A stretch of 64,000 bases of DNA from Candidatus Limnocylindrales bacterium (GCA_035559535.1 DATMBG010000007.1:29480-93479), one strand, 5' to 3'; shown: positions 35,201-44,154, numbered from the stretch's first letter. Translations and numbers: made by a program. The notes: a model not told the origin generated them from the letters alone.

Positions 35201-35922
35201 TTCGGGGACGGGTAGGTCGATCTAAACACAGAGCCTATGCTTACCTGCTCATTCCCAATGACCGAACCATCCAGGCAACTGCCAAAAAGAGACTCCGGGT
35301 TATCCAGGAACTCAGTGATCTCGGCTCTGGATTTAAAATATCGGCCCACGATTTGGAAATTCGAGGCGCCGGAAACCTGCTCGGTGCCGAACAATCGGGA
35401 CACATTTCCGCCTTAGGATTTGATCTCTACTGTCAGATGATCGCCAATACCGTCAAAGAACTCAAAGGCGAAGCGCTGGAAGAAGAACTCCATCCACAAA
35501 TAAATCTGGAAATTTCGGCTTATTTCCCCGAGGAGTACATACCGGATATGAAACAACGTCTCGAGATCTATAAAAAGCTCTCTTCGGCTCAGGATTTTGG
35601 AAAAGTTCTGGATGTAGAGGACGAAATTAGAGATCGATACGGGGCATTGCCGGAGGAGGTAAAAAATCTGATTACCTTAGCCGAGTTACGGCTCCTTTCT
35701 AAAGAACTCCGGATCGAAAGTATCAAATCGGATAAAGAAACAATCCTTATCTGCTGGAATAAAACAAGTTTGATAACCCCCGAACAGCTCGCCAGGGTTG
35801 CTAAAAATGCAAAAGGACGGGTTAAAATTCTCTCTACCCGATCGGTAGAACTCTATTTGGGAGGAATCAAAAAAGAAGAACGATTAGGCTTTTTAAAAAA
35901 TTTCTTGCAGGAATTTAGATAA
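32296..35922 (+). CDS. mfd: Transcription-repair coupling factor
   Basis: A 1208-aa Mfd. Domains in order: UvrB-like N-terminal part (1-340); RNA polymerase-interacting CarD-like domain near 545-610 (HDFVVHVDHGIGRYLGLKRL); helicase with Walker A GDVGYGKTEVA near 697 and DEEH near 799; RecG-like second motor domain; C-terminal TRCF domain near 1040-1150. It removes stalled RNA polymerase and recruits UvrA. Residues about 358-392 are a low-complexity insert encoded by a G-rich/C-rich quasi-palindrome. The start is ATG 32296 without a clear ribosome site. Confidence 0.95.
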   Translation: MNFTALLDSIKTGAHQVSLSGLWGSSKALIPALVYKETKRPGLIITPTWQTAMDFQDDLAFFLRQLGSEPDKIHLFPQWELSPYEFLSPHRETVAERLTILDKLLNHEKILVVTPVEALMQKLLPRQVLYQFTQYVEVGAEINRDELVEQLIYTGYHPVEIVEARGEFSVRGGILDVFPPIGENPLRIEFFGDTVESIREFDITTQRSIAQLEIVTILPIREVVLNQEALQRGIANIKARIAEIGASYNTLNTLMNQLEQAPFFPGMERYASYFYPDLETLFDYLDPQGLLFVEEGLDIEQVASKFERKVQEGYQHALDKGSPVPDPTSLYLTAQQVKEHLERWQRIELNLVDFSGEQERMGGWECGSRGIEGDGSGKVTTSPPPHLHTSPRISYDLDFKPLEWGYLTTPDTDEKEQHIAFSSKRLAEWLEQGNRVLIVSHTRVQAERLAELLADYQLTPGRYEEPILSEFLFQSRQKPVFVQQTDEKRSFLTHLLITTGDLTAGFYLPDQKLVLVGEDELLGRRKTIKYRHKVHRPSRLLTTLGELEIHDFVVHVDHGIGRYLGLKRLKIQDMEMECLHLEYRDGDKLYVPIDRLDLVQKYKGSDDHPPQLDKLGGTNWARVKERVKASIKKMANELLELYAVRQALPGFSFSSDDHLYKEFEAAFEYEETPDQTRAIQDVLKDMAAAKPMDRLICGDVGYGKTEVAMRAAFISILNGKQVAVLVPTTILAQQHLQTFQSRFASYPVRIEVLSRFKTRKEQNAIIKGLKEGTVDIVIGTHRLLQKDIEFKDLGLVVIDEEHRFGVAHKEKLRQLRKLVDVLTLTATPIPRTLHMSLMSIRDMSVIDTPPEERLSVYTYVVKFDEGLIREAILRELDRGGQVFFVHNRVKSIEAMANYLRRLVPTARIVVAHGQLEENTLEKIMLKFVNKEYDVLVCTTIIESGLDIPSANTIFINRADKFGLAQLYQLRGRVGRSKHRAYAYLLIPNDRTIQATAKKRLRVIQELSDLGSGFKISAHDLEIRGAGNLLGAEQSGHISALGFDLYCQMIANTVKELKGEALEEELHPQINLEISAYFPEEYIPDMKQRLEIYKKLSSAQDFGKVLDVEDEIRDRYGALPEEVKNLITLAELRLLSKELRIESIKSDKETILICWNKTSLITPEQLARVAKNAKGRVKILSTRSVELYLGGIKKEERLGFLKNFLQEFR
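33367..33474. repeat. Quasi-palindromic insert inside mfd
   Basis: A G-rich stretch of GGATGGGA/GTGTGG/GTAGGGGG words (33367-33430) is followed by a C-rich stretch (33439-33474: CCCCACCCCCCCACC, CCTCCCCA) able to pair with it imperfectly. It keeps the frame and adds about 33 residues of low complexity not expected in Mfd. Confidence 0.7.
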
Positions 35923-36030
35923 AGCTCCAGGATTTGTTGTGCCTGGTTTACGGGTGTTTGCTTTTTATTAACAGATTTATTCGGATGGGCTACATCGGAC
36001 AGCAGGTCCTGGATGCAGGATAAGGGATCC

Positions 36031-37002
36031 ATGAAACATACTTTGCTATTGGCTGGAATACTCTCCGGAATTTTACTTACCTCAAATCTTGTAAAAGGAG
36101 AAACTGCCGATCGTATTGTGGCTATTGTTAATGATAAGGTTATTACACTCCGGCAGTTAAAACTCGCAGAGTTTTCTGCCTTACAAAACAAGCCGCAGGA
36201 TTCTGAGGGAAAATTTTCGGTTGATCAGGCTAAATTATTGGAGGATTTAATCGAGGAAAAATTACTGATCCAGGTCGCCGATAAAGCTGGGATCACCGTA
36301 ACCGAGGATGAGGTTAATGCGGCCCTGGAGGAAATTAAGAAACGCAACAAAATCTCAGATGATGCAAAGTTCCGAGAAGCTGTGACCCGGGAAGGTCAGA
36401 GTTGGGAACAATTCCTGGATGATATCCGGAAGCAAATCAAAGTGGTAAGGCTGGTCAATCGGGAAGTTCGATCGCGGGTTACCGTTGATGAAGCGGAAGT
36501 TCGAGATTATTATGAAAAAACTAAGAACTCTTCCGGACCTCCTCCGGAAAAAGTAAAGGTACGTCATATTCTATTTTCCGTTCCGGAGTGGGCCTCCCAG
36601 CAGATGGATGAAGATGCCAAAAAAAAAGCAGAAGAGGTCTTGGCTAAGATTAAAGGGGGGTTGGATTTTGCTGAAGCAGCCAGATTATATTCAGACGATC
36701 CCTCTAAGGAACGAGGCGGGGATCTGGGAGTTGTCTCCAAGGGACATATGATAAATCCCCTGGATGAAGTGATTTTTAGTCTGAAACCCGGTGAGGTAAG
36801 CCAGCCCGTTCGATCCAGTTTAGGATATCATCTTATAAAAGTCGAGGAAAAAATAAATGTAGAAGTAGAAGCTTTGGAAACCGCCAAGGAACAGATCCGT
36901 AATCTTCTCTTTCAACAAAAAGTAGAATCCCTCTATAAAGACTGGATTAAGAAATTAAAATCTGAGGCCTATATTGAAATTAAGGAGGAAGCTTTACACT
37001 GA
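36031..37002 (+). CDS. SurA-like periplasmic chaperone / parvulin isomerase
   Basis: A 323-aa exported protein. After a signal peptide (residues 1-23) comes the SurA N-terminal helical domain (DRIVAIVNDKVITLRQL) and one parvulin domain (VRHILFS, then GGDLGVVSKGHM, then GYHLIKVEE). SurA of E. coli has two parvulin domains; one is common in other phyla. It should help outer membrane proteins fold. ATG 36031 is preferred over 36013, which lacks a signal peptide start. The 3' end overlaps the next gene. Confidence 0.87.
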   Translation: MKHTLLLAGILSGILLTSNLVKGETADRIVAIVNDKVITLRQLKLAEFSALQNKPQDSEGKFSVDQAKLLEDLIEEKLLIQVADKAGITVTEDEVNAALEEIKKRNKISDDAKFREAVTREGQSWEQFLDDIRKQIKVVRLVNREVRSRVTVDEAEVRDYYEKTKNSSGPPPEKVKVRHILFSVPEWASQQMDEDAKKKAEEVLAKIKGGLDFAEAARLYSDDPSKERGGDLGVVSKGHMINPLDEVIFSLKPGEVSQPVRSSLGYHLIKVEEKINVEVEALETAKEQIRNLLFQQKVESLYKDWIKKLKSEAYIEIKEEALH

Positions 37003-37268
37003 GATTAGATCTCTTTTTGAAAATGAGTCGTTTGAGTAAACGTCGGTCCCTGGCAAAGGAGCTTTGTGAGAAAGAACTGGTTCGGGTAAACGGTCAAATT
37101 GCCAAAGCTTCAAAAGAAATCAAACCAGGAGATATCATTCACGTAGAATCCTGGAACCGGCGTTTGGTGGTCAAAGTGTTGCAGGTTCCTGAAGGGCCTT
37201 TAAAGAAAAAAGAGGCCGATAGGTTATACGAAGTTTTAGAGGATATAAGAAAAGAAACTGAATTTTAA
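36999..37268 (+). CDS. S4-domain RNA-binding protein (RqcP/HslR-like)
   Basis: An 89-aa S4 domain protein if read from CTG 36999. The family opens RLDxFLKxSRLxKRR, and here RLDLFLKMSRLSKRR is complete only when translation starts at CTG, overlapping the surA-like stop (CTGA). AAGGAGG at 36982-36988 is placed for that start. TTG 37017 or ATG 37023 would cut off the conserved first strand. RqcP/Hsp15 relatives bind stalled 50S subunits with peptidyl-tRNA; that role is inferred from family. Confidence 0.8.
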   Translation: MRLDLFLKMSRLSKRRSLAKELCEKELVRVNGQIAKASKEIKPGDIIHVESWNRRLVVKVLQVPEGPLKKKEADRLYEVLEDIRKETEF

Positions 37269-37325
37269 AGGGTAAGTTGTCAAGGGATCCCCTGAATCCT
37301 TGACAATGAACGGCTAACAATTAGA

Positions 37326-38171
37326 ATGGCCTGGTTTAGGCGAGATAAAGAAGTAAAAAGTAATATCGAAACCCCTAAAAAGAGGGTCCCCGAAGGGTTA
37401 TGGATTAAATGCGACTCCTGTAAGGAGATGGTATATCGAAAAGAAGTTGAGAAGAATTTAAAAGTATGTCCCAAATGCAATTACCACTACCGTCTGACCT
37501 ATCAGGAAAGACTTAAAATGCTTTTTGATGACGAAGCTTATCAGGAATTCGATACCAACCTTCGATCTGCGGACCCTTTAAAATTTAAGGATTCAAAAAA
37601 ATACAAGGACCGATTGAAGGCTGCCAAAGCTAAAACCGGGTTAGAAGAAGCGGTAGTCTCTGCGGAGGGAAAAATCGGGGGAATTCCGGTTATTCTCTGT
37701 GTGTTAGAATTTGGATTTATGGGGGGGAGTATGGGTTCTGTAGTCGGTGAAAAAGTTACCCGGGCCATTGAACGGGCGATTCTGGAAAGAAAACCCCTTA
37801 TTATTATTTCCTGTTCTGGAGGAGCCCGTATGCAGGAAGGAATTCTCTCCCTGATGCAAATGGCTAAAATTAGTGCAGCCCTTGGACGGTTAAGTAAAGC
37901 CGGCCTACTTTATATCTCCATCCTGACAGATCCTACAACCGGTGGTGTAACGGCCAGTTTTGCTATGTTAGGGGATATTATTCTGGCAGAGCCTGGCGCT
38001 CTGATTGGATTTGCAGGACCGAGGGTCATCCAGCAGACCATACGCCAGGAGCTACCTCCGGGTTTTCAAACTTCGGAATTTCTTCTCCAGCATGGAATTA
38101 TTGACATGGTAGTCCCAAGGAAAAATATGAAAGCTACTCTGGATAAACTCCTGAATTTTTTTGTCTCCTAA
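37326..38171 (+). CDS. accD: Acetyl-CoA carboxylase carboxyltransferase beta subunit
   Basis: A 281-aa AccD. The N-terminal zinc ribbon has Cys29, Cys32, Cys48 and Cys51. The crotonase-type core follows with [21 protein letters not shown] and [11 protein letters not shown]. With AccA it transfers carboxyl from biotin to acetyl-CoA, making malonyl-CoA for fatty acids. It precedes folC, a frequent pairing. Confidence 0.96.
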   Translation: MAWFRRDKEVKSNIETPKKRVPEGLWIKCDSCKEMVYRKEVEKNLKVCPKCNYHYRLTYQERLKMLFDDEAYQEFDTNLRSADPLKFKDSKKYKDRLKAAKAKTGLEEAVVSAEGKIGGIPVILCVLEFGFMGGSMGSVVGEKVTRAIERAILERKPLIIISCSGGARMQEGILSLMQMAKISAALGRLSKAGLLYISILTDPTTGGVTASFAMLGDIILAEPGALIGFAGPRVIQQTIRQELPPGFQTSEFLLQHGIIDMVVPRKNMKATLDKLLNFFVS

Positions 38172-38174
38172 AGT

Positions 38175-38240
38175 TTAGCCACAAAGACGCCCAGATACCT
38201 CTCTTAATGAGTCCGGAAGTCGGAGTATCTTTGTGGTTAA
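38175..38240. repeat. Gap quasi-palindrome (accD-folC)
   Basis: TTAGCCACAAAGA at 38175-38187 pairs with TCTTTGTGGTTAA at 38228-38240 (12 of 13); the one mismatch is a G-U wobble in the mRNA. Confidence 0.8.
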
Positions 38241-38261
38241 TTATTTATTTTGAGTTCCTAC

Positions 38262-39587
38262 ATGATGACTTACCAGCAGGTTTTAGATTATCTCCTGAGC
38301 TTTAAACCTTCGGTTATTCGCCTGGGACTTGAAAAGATTCGGTATATCCTCAAAGAGTTTGGTGATCCCCAGGATCGGTTTCCGTCCGTTTTGATAGCGG
38401 GAACAAATGGTAAAGGTTCTACCACGGCCATGGTCAGTTCCATTCTTCAGGCAGAGGGATGGAAGGTGGGAAGTTATACCTCTCCACATCTCCTGGACTT
38501 TCGAGAAAGAATTACGATAAATGGGAATCTTATTCCAGAGGAAGATCTGATCACCCTGACCGAGGAATTTATACAGATTTTATCCGAGATCGGATCCAGG
38601 AAGCCTGTTGAAGCTTCACAAAACCTGACCTTTTTTGAAGTTGTAACAATTCTGGCTTTTTTGTATTTCGCTCAACAACAAATAGATATCGCTGTTCTGG
38701 AAGTAGGATTAGGTGGGCGACTGGATGCAACCAATGTAGTGAATCCCCTGGTATCGATTATTACCAACATTTCCATGGACCATGAAAATTATTTAGGATC
38801 TACCCGTCGGGAGATTGCCAGAGAAAAAGCCGGTATTGTTAAAGAAAATGGAATTTGTCTTACCGCCTGTGAACCTGGGGAAGCTCTGGAAGAAATAGAA
38901 GCCATATGCCACCGGAAAAATGCTCAACTTTTTAAATGGGGGACCCACTTTACCACCTCTCCCATCCAGAGTAGTTTAGCCGGTCAGATATTCTCTTATC
39001 AGGGAATGACCCAAAGCTATGATCAACTGGAAATTTCTCTCTTGGGAAGGCATCAAATTCTTAATGCAGCTCTTGCTGTAGGCACGATGGAACTCTTGAA
39101 ATCTCGAGGGTTTCCTGTGCAGGAAGCTAATCTTCGAAAAGGCCTAAAGGCTGCGCGAAACCCGGGTCGATTAGAAATAATCGGACGGTCTCCCATGGTA
39201 GTTCTCGATGCAGCTCACAATCCCGGGGGAGCAGAGGCCCTGTCCAAGGCCCTGGTTGAATTATTTACTTATGATCAGCTTATTTTGGTAATGGGCATTT
39301 TAAGGGATAAAGATATCCGGGGTATTTTTAAAGCGCTTTTTCCCATCGCTTCCCAACTTATTTTTACACAACCCCAAAATACAGAACGGGCAACTCCGGC
39401 TGAAGAATTAGCCCGTATAGCCCAGGAAATGCATAGGGATAAATATGAGGTTGTCTCTCAAGTTTCCAAAGCTATTGAATTAGCCCATCGTCGAGCAACG
39501 CCTGAGAGCTTAATCTGTATTACGGGTTCTCTCTATACCATTGCCGAGGCGAAACAATTTTATGCAGACATAAAACATAATGGGTAA
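38262..39587 (+). CDS. folC: Folylpolyglutamate synthase / dihydrofolate synthase
   Basis: A 441-aa Mur-ligase-like enzyme. P-loop GTNGKGST at 47-54, SYTSPHL and FRERI after it, EVGLGGRLDATN near 150, and DAAHNPGG in the C-terminal domain. It adds glutamate to folates and often joins glutamate to dihydropteroate. ATG 38262 (or 38265) is preferred to TTG 38250. Its usual partner accD is directly upstream. Confidence 0.94.
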   Translation: MMTYQQVLDYLLSFKPSVIRLGLEKIRYILKEFGDPQDRFPSVLIAGTNGKGSTTAMVSSILQAEGWKVGSYTSPHLLDFRERITINGNLIPEEDLITLTEEFIQILSEIGSRKPVEASQNLTFFEVVTILAFLYFAQQQIDIAVLEVGLGGRLDATNVVNPLVSIITNISMDHENYLGSTRREIAREKAGIVKENGICLTACEPGEALEEIEAICHRKNAQLFKWGTHFTTSPIQSSLAGQIFSYQGMTQSYDQLEISLLGRHQILNAALAVGTMELLKSRGFPVQEANLRKGLKAARNPGRLEIIGRSPMVVLDAAHNPGGAEALSKALVELFTYDQLILVMGILRDKDIRGIFKALFPIASQLIFTQPQNTERATPAEELARIAQEMHRDKYEVVSQVSKAIELAHRRATPESLICITGSLYTIAEAKQFYADIKHNG

Positions 39588-39594
39588 TATCCTA

Positions 39595-39667
39595 AAGAAC
39601 GCGAAGAATTTTATAAATCCCCCAGGAATAAAACATACAAAGAGTACTTGAGATTCTTCCTGTTCTT
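39595..39667. repeat. Gap quasi-palindrome (folC-DUF1015)
   Basis: AAGAACGCGAAGAAT at 39595-39609 pairs with ATTCTTCCTGTTCTT at 39653-39667 (13 of 15). Confidence 0.7.
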
Positions 39668-39679
39668 CGTGGTTAGAAA

Positions 39680-41008
39680 ATGGCAGAAATTTTACCCTTC
39701 AAAGGTATTCGTTACAATCTTAATAAAGTAGGCGATTTAGCCCTTGTGGTTTCTCCTCCTTACGATGTGATCTCACAGGAGGAACAAGAAAATTATTATA
39801 AGCTCCATCCCTATAATGTGATTCGTTTAATTTTTGGAAAAGATCTTCCCGGGGATACAGAAGAAGAGAATAAGTATACCCGGGCGGCCAGATATTTTCA
39901 GGAATGGATGAATCAACGTATCCTGGTGCAGGATGAGCAACCAGCTATCTATCTTTATCGCCAGGATTATCGCCTGCCTTATGAAGAAAAAGAGAAAAGC
40001 CTGACAGGTTTCATCGCTCTGGTTCACATAGATGAGGCTACCAGTAGTAATACGATTTACCCACACGAACATACCATGCCGGCTACGGTAGCCGATCGGT
40101 TAAATGTCGTCAAAGCTTGTAAAGCAGATTTATCTCCGTTGTTTGCCCTTTATTCAGATAGGGAAAGTCAGATCCGGAGTATTTTAGTTTCCGAAATGCA
40201 AGCTCAACCTATTCTCAAGTTGAAAGATCTGGAAGAAGTTCAACATCAGGTCTGGAGGATTCAAAATACCGAAAAGATTAAAGCAATCCAATCAAAAATA
40301 AGAAATAAAGCTCTGGTCATCGCCGATGGGCATCATCGGTACGAAGCAGCAAAATTATTCCGGGATTATATGTGGGCTTTGGATCCTCATCCTTCAGAGT
40401 TCAAACTGTATAATTACGTTATGATGCAACTGGTAGCCATAGAGGATGAAGGATTGACTATTTTTCCCATTCACAGGCTGGTACGGGGTCTAAGTAACTT
40501 TAAAGAGGATCTGTTTTTAAAGCAGTTAGAGCAATTTTTTCATATCGATACCTTTAAACTTGACGAAAAAGAAAAAACTGCTAAAGTAAGCTTTATTCTT
40601 AATCGGTTGAGAATGGACTCTGAGCTTAGCCATCGGTTTTTTGTCTACAGTGGACAAAATAAAGTGTACGGCCTGACATTAAAAGACTTGAAAGCCTATG
40701 AGCAGATTGCCGATTTAACTCTACCCGAAGTTCTCAGAAATTTAGATGTAAGTATACTGCAGACGCTTATTTTTGATCATATTTTGGAAGGGAAAGAAAA
40801 ACCTTTAGAGATCTCTTACACAAGGGAAGAAGGAAAGGCTTTAGAGCTGATCGACACAGGGCAATATCAAATAGCATTTCTTTTAAGTCCCACGCGGGTA
40901 TCTCAGGTGGTAGAAGTAGCAACCCTGAGGAGACGGATGCCGCCTAAATCCACTTATTTTTACCCGAAACCTTTGACCGGAATCGTAATGAATAAAATAT
41001 CCTGGTGA
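39680..41008 (+). CDS. DUF1015 family protein
   Basis: A 442-aa DUF1015 protein. It has the family start ILPFKGIRYN, VSPPYDVIS near residue 30, YPHEHTMP near 130 and ADGHHRYEAA near 215. Members are sometimes annotated as SerB-like phosphatases but lack a proven activity. The His-rich DGHHRYEA suggests a catalytic site. Confidence 0.88.
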   Translation: MAEILPFKGIRYNLNKVGDLALVVSPPYDVISQEEQENYYKLHPYNVIRLIFGKDLPGDTEEENKYTRAARYFQEWMNQRILVQDEQPAIYLYRQDYRLPYEEKEKSLTGFIALVHIDEATSSNTIYPHEHTMPATVADRLNVVKACKADLSPLFALYSDRESQIRSILVSEMQAQPILKLKDLEEVQHQVWRIQNTEKIKAIQSKIRNKALVIADGHHRYEAAKLFRDYMWALDPHPSEFKLYNYVMMQLVAIEDEGLTIFPIHRLVRGLSNFKEDLFLKQLEQFFHIDTFKLDEKEKTAKVSFILNRLRMDSELSHRFFVYSGQNKVYGLTLKDLKAYEQIADLTLPEVLRNLDVSILQTLIFDHILEGKEKPLEISYTREEGKALELIDTGQYQIAFLLSPTRVSQVVEVATLRRRMPPKSTYFYPKPLTGIVMNKISW

Positions 41009-41048
41009 GAACCCTTTAGAGCAGGGAATGCTTCCTTCAGTTTAAGCT

Positions 41049-41972
41049 ATGGTTTCAGGTGGGCATGGTAGTTTAGATACCTGGCAAAGTTTGATCAAAG
41101 GAAAGGTTCTGTTCCGGGAGCCTTTAAGTAAGTATACGACTTTTCGAATAGGAGGACCGGCTGAGTGGATGGTTTTTCCTTTGGATCTCCAGGATGTGCA
41201 GACGGCGGTAGCGTATGCCCACGATCAGGGTATGAAAATTTTTGTTCTGGGAGGCGGTTCCAATTTATTAGTGGCCGATGAAGGGATTCCGGGGGTTGTA
41301 CTGAATCTGAGTAAGGGGTTTAATTATGCCCACTTCCAAGATACGCTGGTCATTGTTGGGGCCGGATATAGTCTTCCCCGGCTTGTCACCGAGGCTGTGA
41401 AGCGTGGGTTAACGGGATTGGAGTGTGCAACAGGAGTGCCGGGAACTGTGGGGGGCGCTGTGAGAATGAATGCAGGTACCCGAGAGGCTGGGATCGGAGA
41501 TATTATCGTCCAATTAAAGCTCCTTCACAATAATGGAATCCTGAAGACTTTAGAACAAAAAGATTTAAAATTTCAGTACCGAGAATCCAACCTTCCCGCC
41601 GAGAGTATTATATTAGAAGTGGTACTGAATTTGAGAAAGGGAAATCAGAAGACCCTCCGGGAAGATATCCACAGACGTTTGATAAGTAGAAAAGCCACAC
41701 AGCCGCTTTCATACCCCAATGCAGGCTCTATTTTTAAAAATCCTCCGGGGGAGTATGCCGGTCGTCTCATCGAAAAGGTGGGATTAAAAGGGACTCGCGT
41801 AGGTGATGCCGAGATTTCTTTGTTACATGGTAATTTTATTGTTAATAAAGGATCTGCAACTGCCAAAGATGTGATGGCTCTCATTCGAATGGCCAGACAA
41901 AAAGTCTGGAAAGAAACCGGAATTAAGCTTGAACTGGAAGTTAAGTTATGGGGTTTAAACGAGGAAGGATAG
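41049..41972 (+). CDS. murB: UDP-N-acetylenolpyruvoylglucosamine reductase
   Basis: A 307-aa MurB. The FAD-binding part shows TTFRIGGPAEW and GGGSNLLV at 68-75; GLTGLECATGVPGTVGGA follows, and the C-terminal PNAGSIFKNPPG holds the Ser that protonates the substrate. It makes UDP-N-acetylmuramate in peptidoglycan synthesis. It heads the dcw-type group with ftsQ, ftsA and ftsZ. Confidence 0.95.
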   Translation: MVSGGHGSLDTWQSLIKGKVLFREPLSKYTTFRIGGPAEWMVFPLDLQDVQTAVAYAHDQGMKIFVLGGGSNLLVADEGIPGVVLNLSKGFNYAHFQDTLVIVGAGYSLPRLVTEAVKRGLTGLECATGVPGTVGGAVRMNAGTREAGIGDIIVQLKLLHNNGILKTLEQKDLKFQYRESNLPAESIILEVVLNLRKGNQKTLREDIHRRLISRKATQPLSYPNAGSIFKNPPGEYAGRLIEKVGLKGTRVGDAEISLLHGNFIVNKGSATAKDVMALIRMARQKVWKETGIKLELEVKLWGLNEEG

Positions 41973-42032
41973 AAGATAGAGAACTGCGGTTCGATAGGTA
42001 TCGACCTGTGATTCTCAGTCCTCGATCCTTGT

Positions 42033-42779
42033 GTGTTTGATAAAGTCATTTTTTTTGTACAGGGAATGATCCTTCTGATGATGGCCCTATGTGTTTATCT
42101 TTATATGGGAAATTCGCCTCACTTTGAAGTTTCCTCCATTAAAGTCAAGGGAAATATTTTTTTGTCATCCTCAGAAGTTATAAAGAAAGCAGGTATTCAG
42201 CTCCACACCAATATCTTGAAAATTAAACCTGAAGAAATAAAAAATCGATTAGACCAGGAAGTATGGATTAAAAGAGCGACGATTCGTAGAGAGTTACCCA
42301 ATCGGATTATCATTGAGTTGCAAGAGCGAGAGCCGTTTATGATTTGGGTAGGAGGGACCAAACAGGACGGAAGAAGATATCTGGTAGATCGAGAAGGAGT
42401 TCTACTTAAAGAGGTTCAGGAAGGGGAGGAAGTGGCCCGCAATCTTCCGATTTTTACCACCAGTTCTTTGATTCCTTTAACCTCCAGAGAGTCTGAGCCG
42501 GAGATGGTTTATGTCCAAAAGATCATTCCTGAGATTGCAAAGATTCTTCAAGAAGACATTTTTTTATTCAAGAAAATAAAAGAAATTCATCTTTCCGGAA
42601 CGGGTAGTCTAACCCTCGTTCCGGATACCGGAACTCCGGAGATAAGGGTTCACTTACTCGATTATCAAAGGAATTTAGAATATTTCAAGAGGTTACTTCC
42701 CCAATTAGATGTGACGCATCTAGAATATGTAGACTTAAGATTTAAAAAGAGAGTGGTAATTAAGCCAAATAATAGTTGA
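42033..42779 (+). CDS. ftsQ: Cell division protein FtsQ/DivIB
   Basis: A 248-aa bitopic protein: short N-terminus, one membrane helix (residues about 5-25), then a POTRA domain (FEVSSIKVKGNIFLSSSEV) and the FtsQ beta domain (LPNRIIIELQEREPFMIW). It links FtsL/FtsB to the divisome. The GTG 42033 start is uncertain; ATG 42066 would begin inside the helix. Identity rests on fold pattern and place between murB and ftsA. Confidence 0.88.
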   Translation: MFDKVIFFVQGMILLMMALCVYLYMGNSPHFEVSSIKVKGNIFLSSSEVIKKAGIQLHTNILKIKPEEIKNRLDQEVWIKRATIRRELPNRIIIELQEREPFMIWVGGTKQDGRRYLVDREGVLLKEVQEGEEVARNLPIFTTSSLIPLTSRESEPEMVYVQKIIPEIAKILQEDIFLFKKIKEIHLSGTGSLTLVPDTGTPEIRVHLLDYQRNLEYFKRLLPQLDVTHLEYVDLRFKKRVVIKPNNS

Positions 42780-42803
42780 CTTATTTAAAAACTGTGTTAT
42801 TGT
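42776..42803 (+). promoter_or_regulatory. Promoter for ftsA-ftsZ
   Basis: TTGACT at 42776-42781 and TATTGT at 42798-42803, 16 bases apart, overlap the end of ftsQ. They leave a leader of about 105 bases before ftsA. Confidence 0.55.
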
Positions 42804-42854
42804 CTTTGCAGTCTACGATTGGACCTGGCTAATCATAGCTAATTTGATAAAAAA

Positions 42855-42896
42855 CGGTGCTTTCTCCCCGGGTCAAAACCGGGAGTATCTGCACCG
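42855..42896 (+). promoter_or_regulatory. Structured leader hairpin before ftsA
   Basis: CGGTGC at 42855-42860 pairs with GCACCG at 42891-42896, enclosing a second stem CTCCC..GGT/ACCGGGAG (42864-42885). The ribosome site and GTG start of ftsA lie just after. It could be a translational control element; I do not recognise a known riboswitch class. Confidence 0.55.
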
Positions 42897-42915
42897 AAAG
42901 GTTGGTGAATAAGGG

Positions 42916-44154
42916 GTGGCTAAAACAGGTCGAATTATAGCAGGTTTAGATATAGGCACGACCAAAATATGTGCCATTGTAGGCGAGGTCAATGAAGATG
43001 ACCAGGTAGACATCATCGGAATTGGTAATACGCCGTCTCAAGGACTTCGTAAGGGTGTAGTGGTTAACATAGAAAGCACAGTTAAATCCATCGAGAGGGC
43101 GGTTCGGGAAGCGGAATTGATGGCAGGAGTCGAACTTCACTCTGCCTTTGTAGGTATCGCGGGTGGACATATTCGAGGGATCAACAGTCGTGGTGTGATT
43201 GCGGTATCTGGAAAAAATAAAGAGATTACCCCCCAAGATGTGAGACGGGTCATCGATGCAGCGAAAGCCGTATCTATTCCTGTGGACAGAGAAGTTATCC
43301 ATATTCTTCCCCAAGAGTTTATCATTGACGATCAAGATGGAATTAAGGAACCCCTGGGCATGACAGGGGTCAGGCTGGAAGTGGAAGTCCATATTGTAAC
43401 GGCTGCTGTGACCTCGGCTCAAAATATTATTAAAAGTGTGAATCGGGCTGGATTGAATGTGGAAGATATCGTCCTCGAGCAGTTAGCTTCCAGCAAAGCG
43501 ACCCTGACACCGGATGAAAGAGAGATTGGAGTTGCCTTAGTAGATATTGGGGGTGGAACGACCGATATAATTGTCTTTGTAGATGGTAAAGTTTGTCATA
43601 CGGCGGTTCTGGCTCTGGGAGGAAATCATGTGACCAACGATATTGCCGTAGGTCTTAGAACACCCACCGGCGAAGCTGAAAGGATCAAAAGGAGGTACGG
43701 TTGTGCCCTCTCTTCCCTAGTCTCGGAAGATGAAACTATTGAAGTGCCCAGCGTTGGAGGTAGAAAGCCTAGGGTTTTATCCCGACAAATCCTGAGTGAG
43801 ATTATAGAACCTCGGATGGAAGAAATTTTCAGTTTGGTTCATCGAGAACTTAAACGAACCGGATATGATCACTTGATGGCAGCCGGAATTGTAGTAACCG
43901 GTGGCACAGCTATCATGGAAGGAGTTCCCGACCTTGCCGAGCAAGTCTTTGATTTACCGGTCAGAAGAGGAATGCCTATGAATATAGGCGGGTTGGTAGA
44001 TGTTGTGAACAGTCCTATATATGCTACTGGGGTAGGACTTGTTCTATACGGGGTGGAACATGGTTCTCAAGGAAAGTTCAATAAAGCAGACGATGATAAT
44101 CTCTTTCAACGGGTTGTGGCTCGCATGAAACAGTGGTTCGGGGAGTTTTTTTAA
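42916..44154 (+). CDS. ftsA: Cell division protein FtsA
   Basis: A 412-aa actin-like ATPase. It opens IIAGLDIGTTKICAIVGE, has the SHS2 domain (GVELHSAFVGIAGGHIRGI), phosphate motif VDIGGGTTDI near 210 and VVTGGTAIMEG near 325, and ends with an amphipathic membrane-targeting helix (QRVVARMKQWFGEFF). It tethers FtsZ to the membrane. The start is GTG 42916 after AAGGGG. Confidence 0.96.
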   Translation: MAKTGRIIAGLDIGTTKICAIVGEVNEDDQVDIIGIGNTPSQGLRKGVVVNIESTVKSIERAVREAELMAGVELHSAFVGIAGGHIRGINSRGVIAVSGKNKEITPQDVRRVIDAAKAVSIPVDREVIHILPQEFIIDDQDGIKEPLGMTGVRLEVEVHIVTAAVTSAQNIIKSVNRAGLNVEDIVLEQLASSKATLTPDEREIGVALVDIGGGTTDIIVFVDGKVCHTAVLALGGNHVTNDIAVGLRTPTGEAERIKRRYGCALSSLVSEDETIEVPSVGGRKPRVLSRQILSEIIEPRMEEIFSLVHRELKRTGYDHLMAAGIVVTGGTAIMEGVPDLAEQVFDLPVRRGMPMNIGGLVDVVNSPIYATGVGLVLYGVEHGSQGKFNKADDDNLFQRVVARMKQWFGEFF

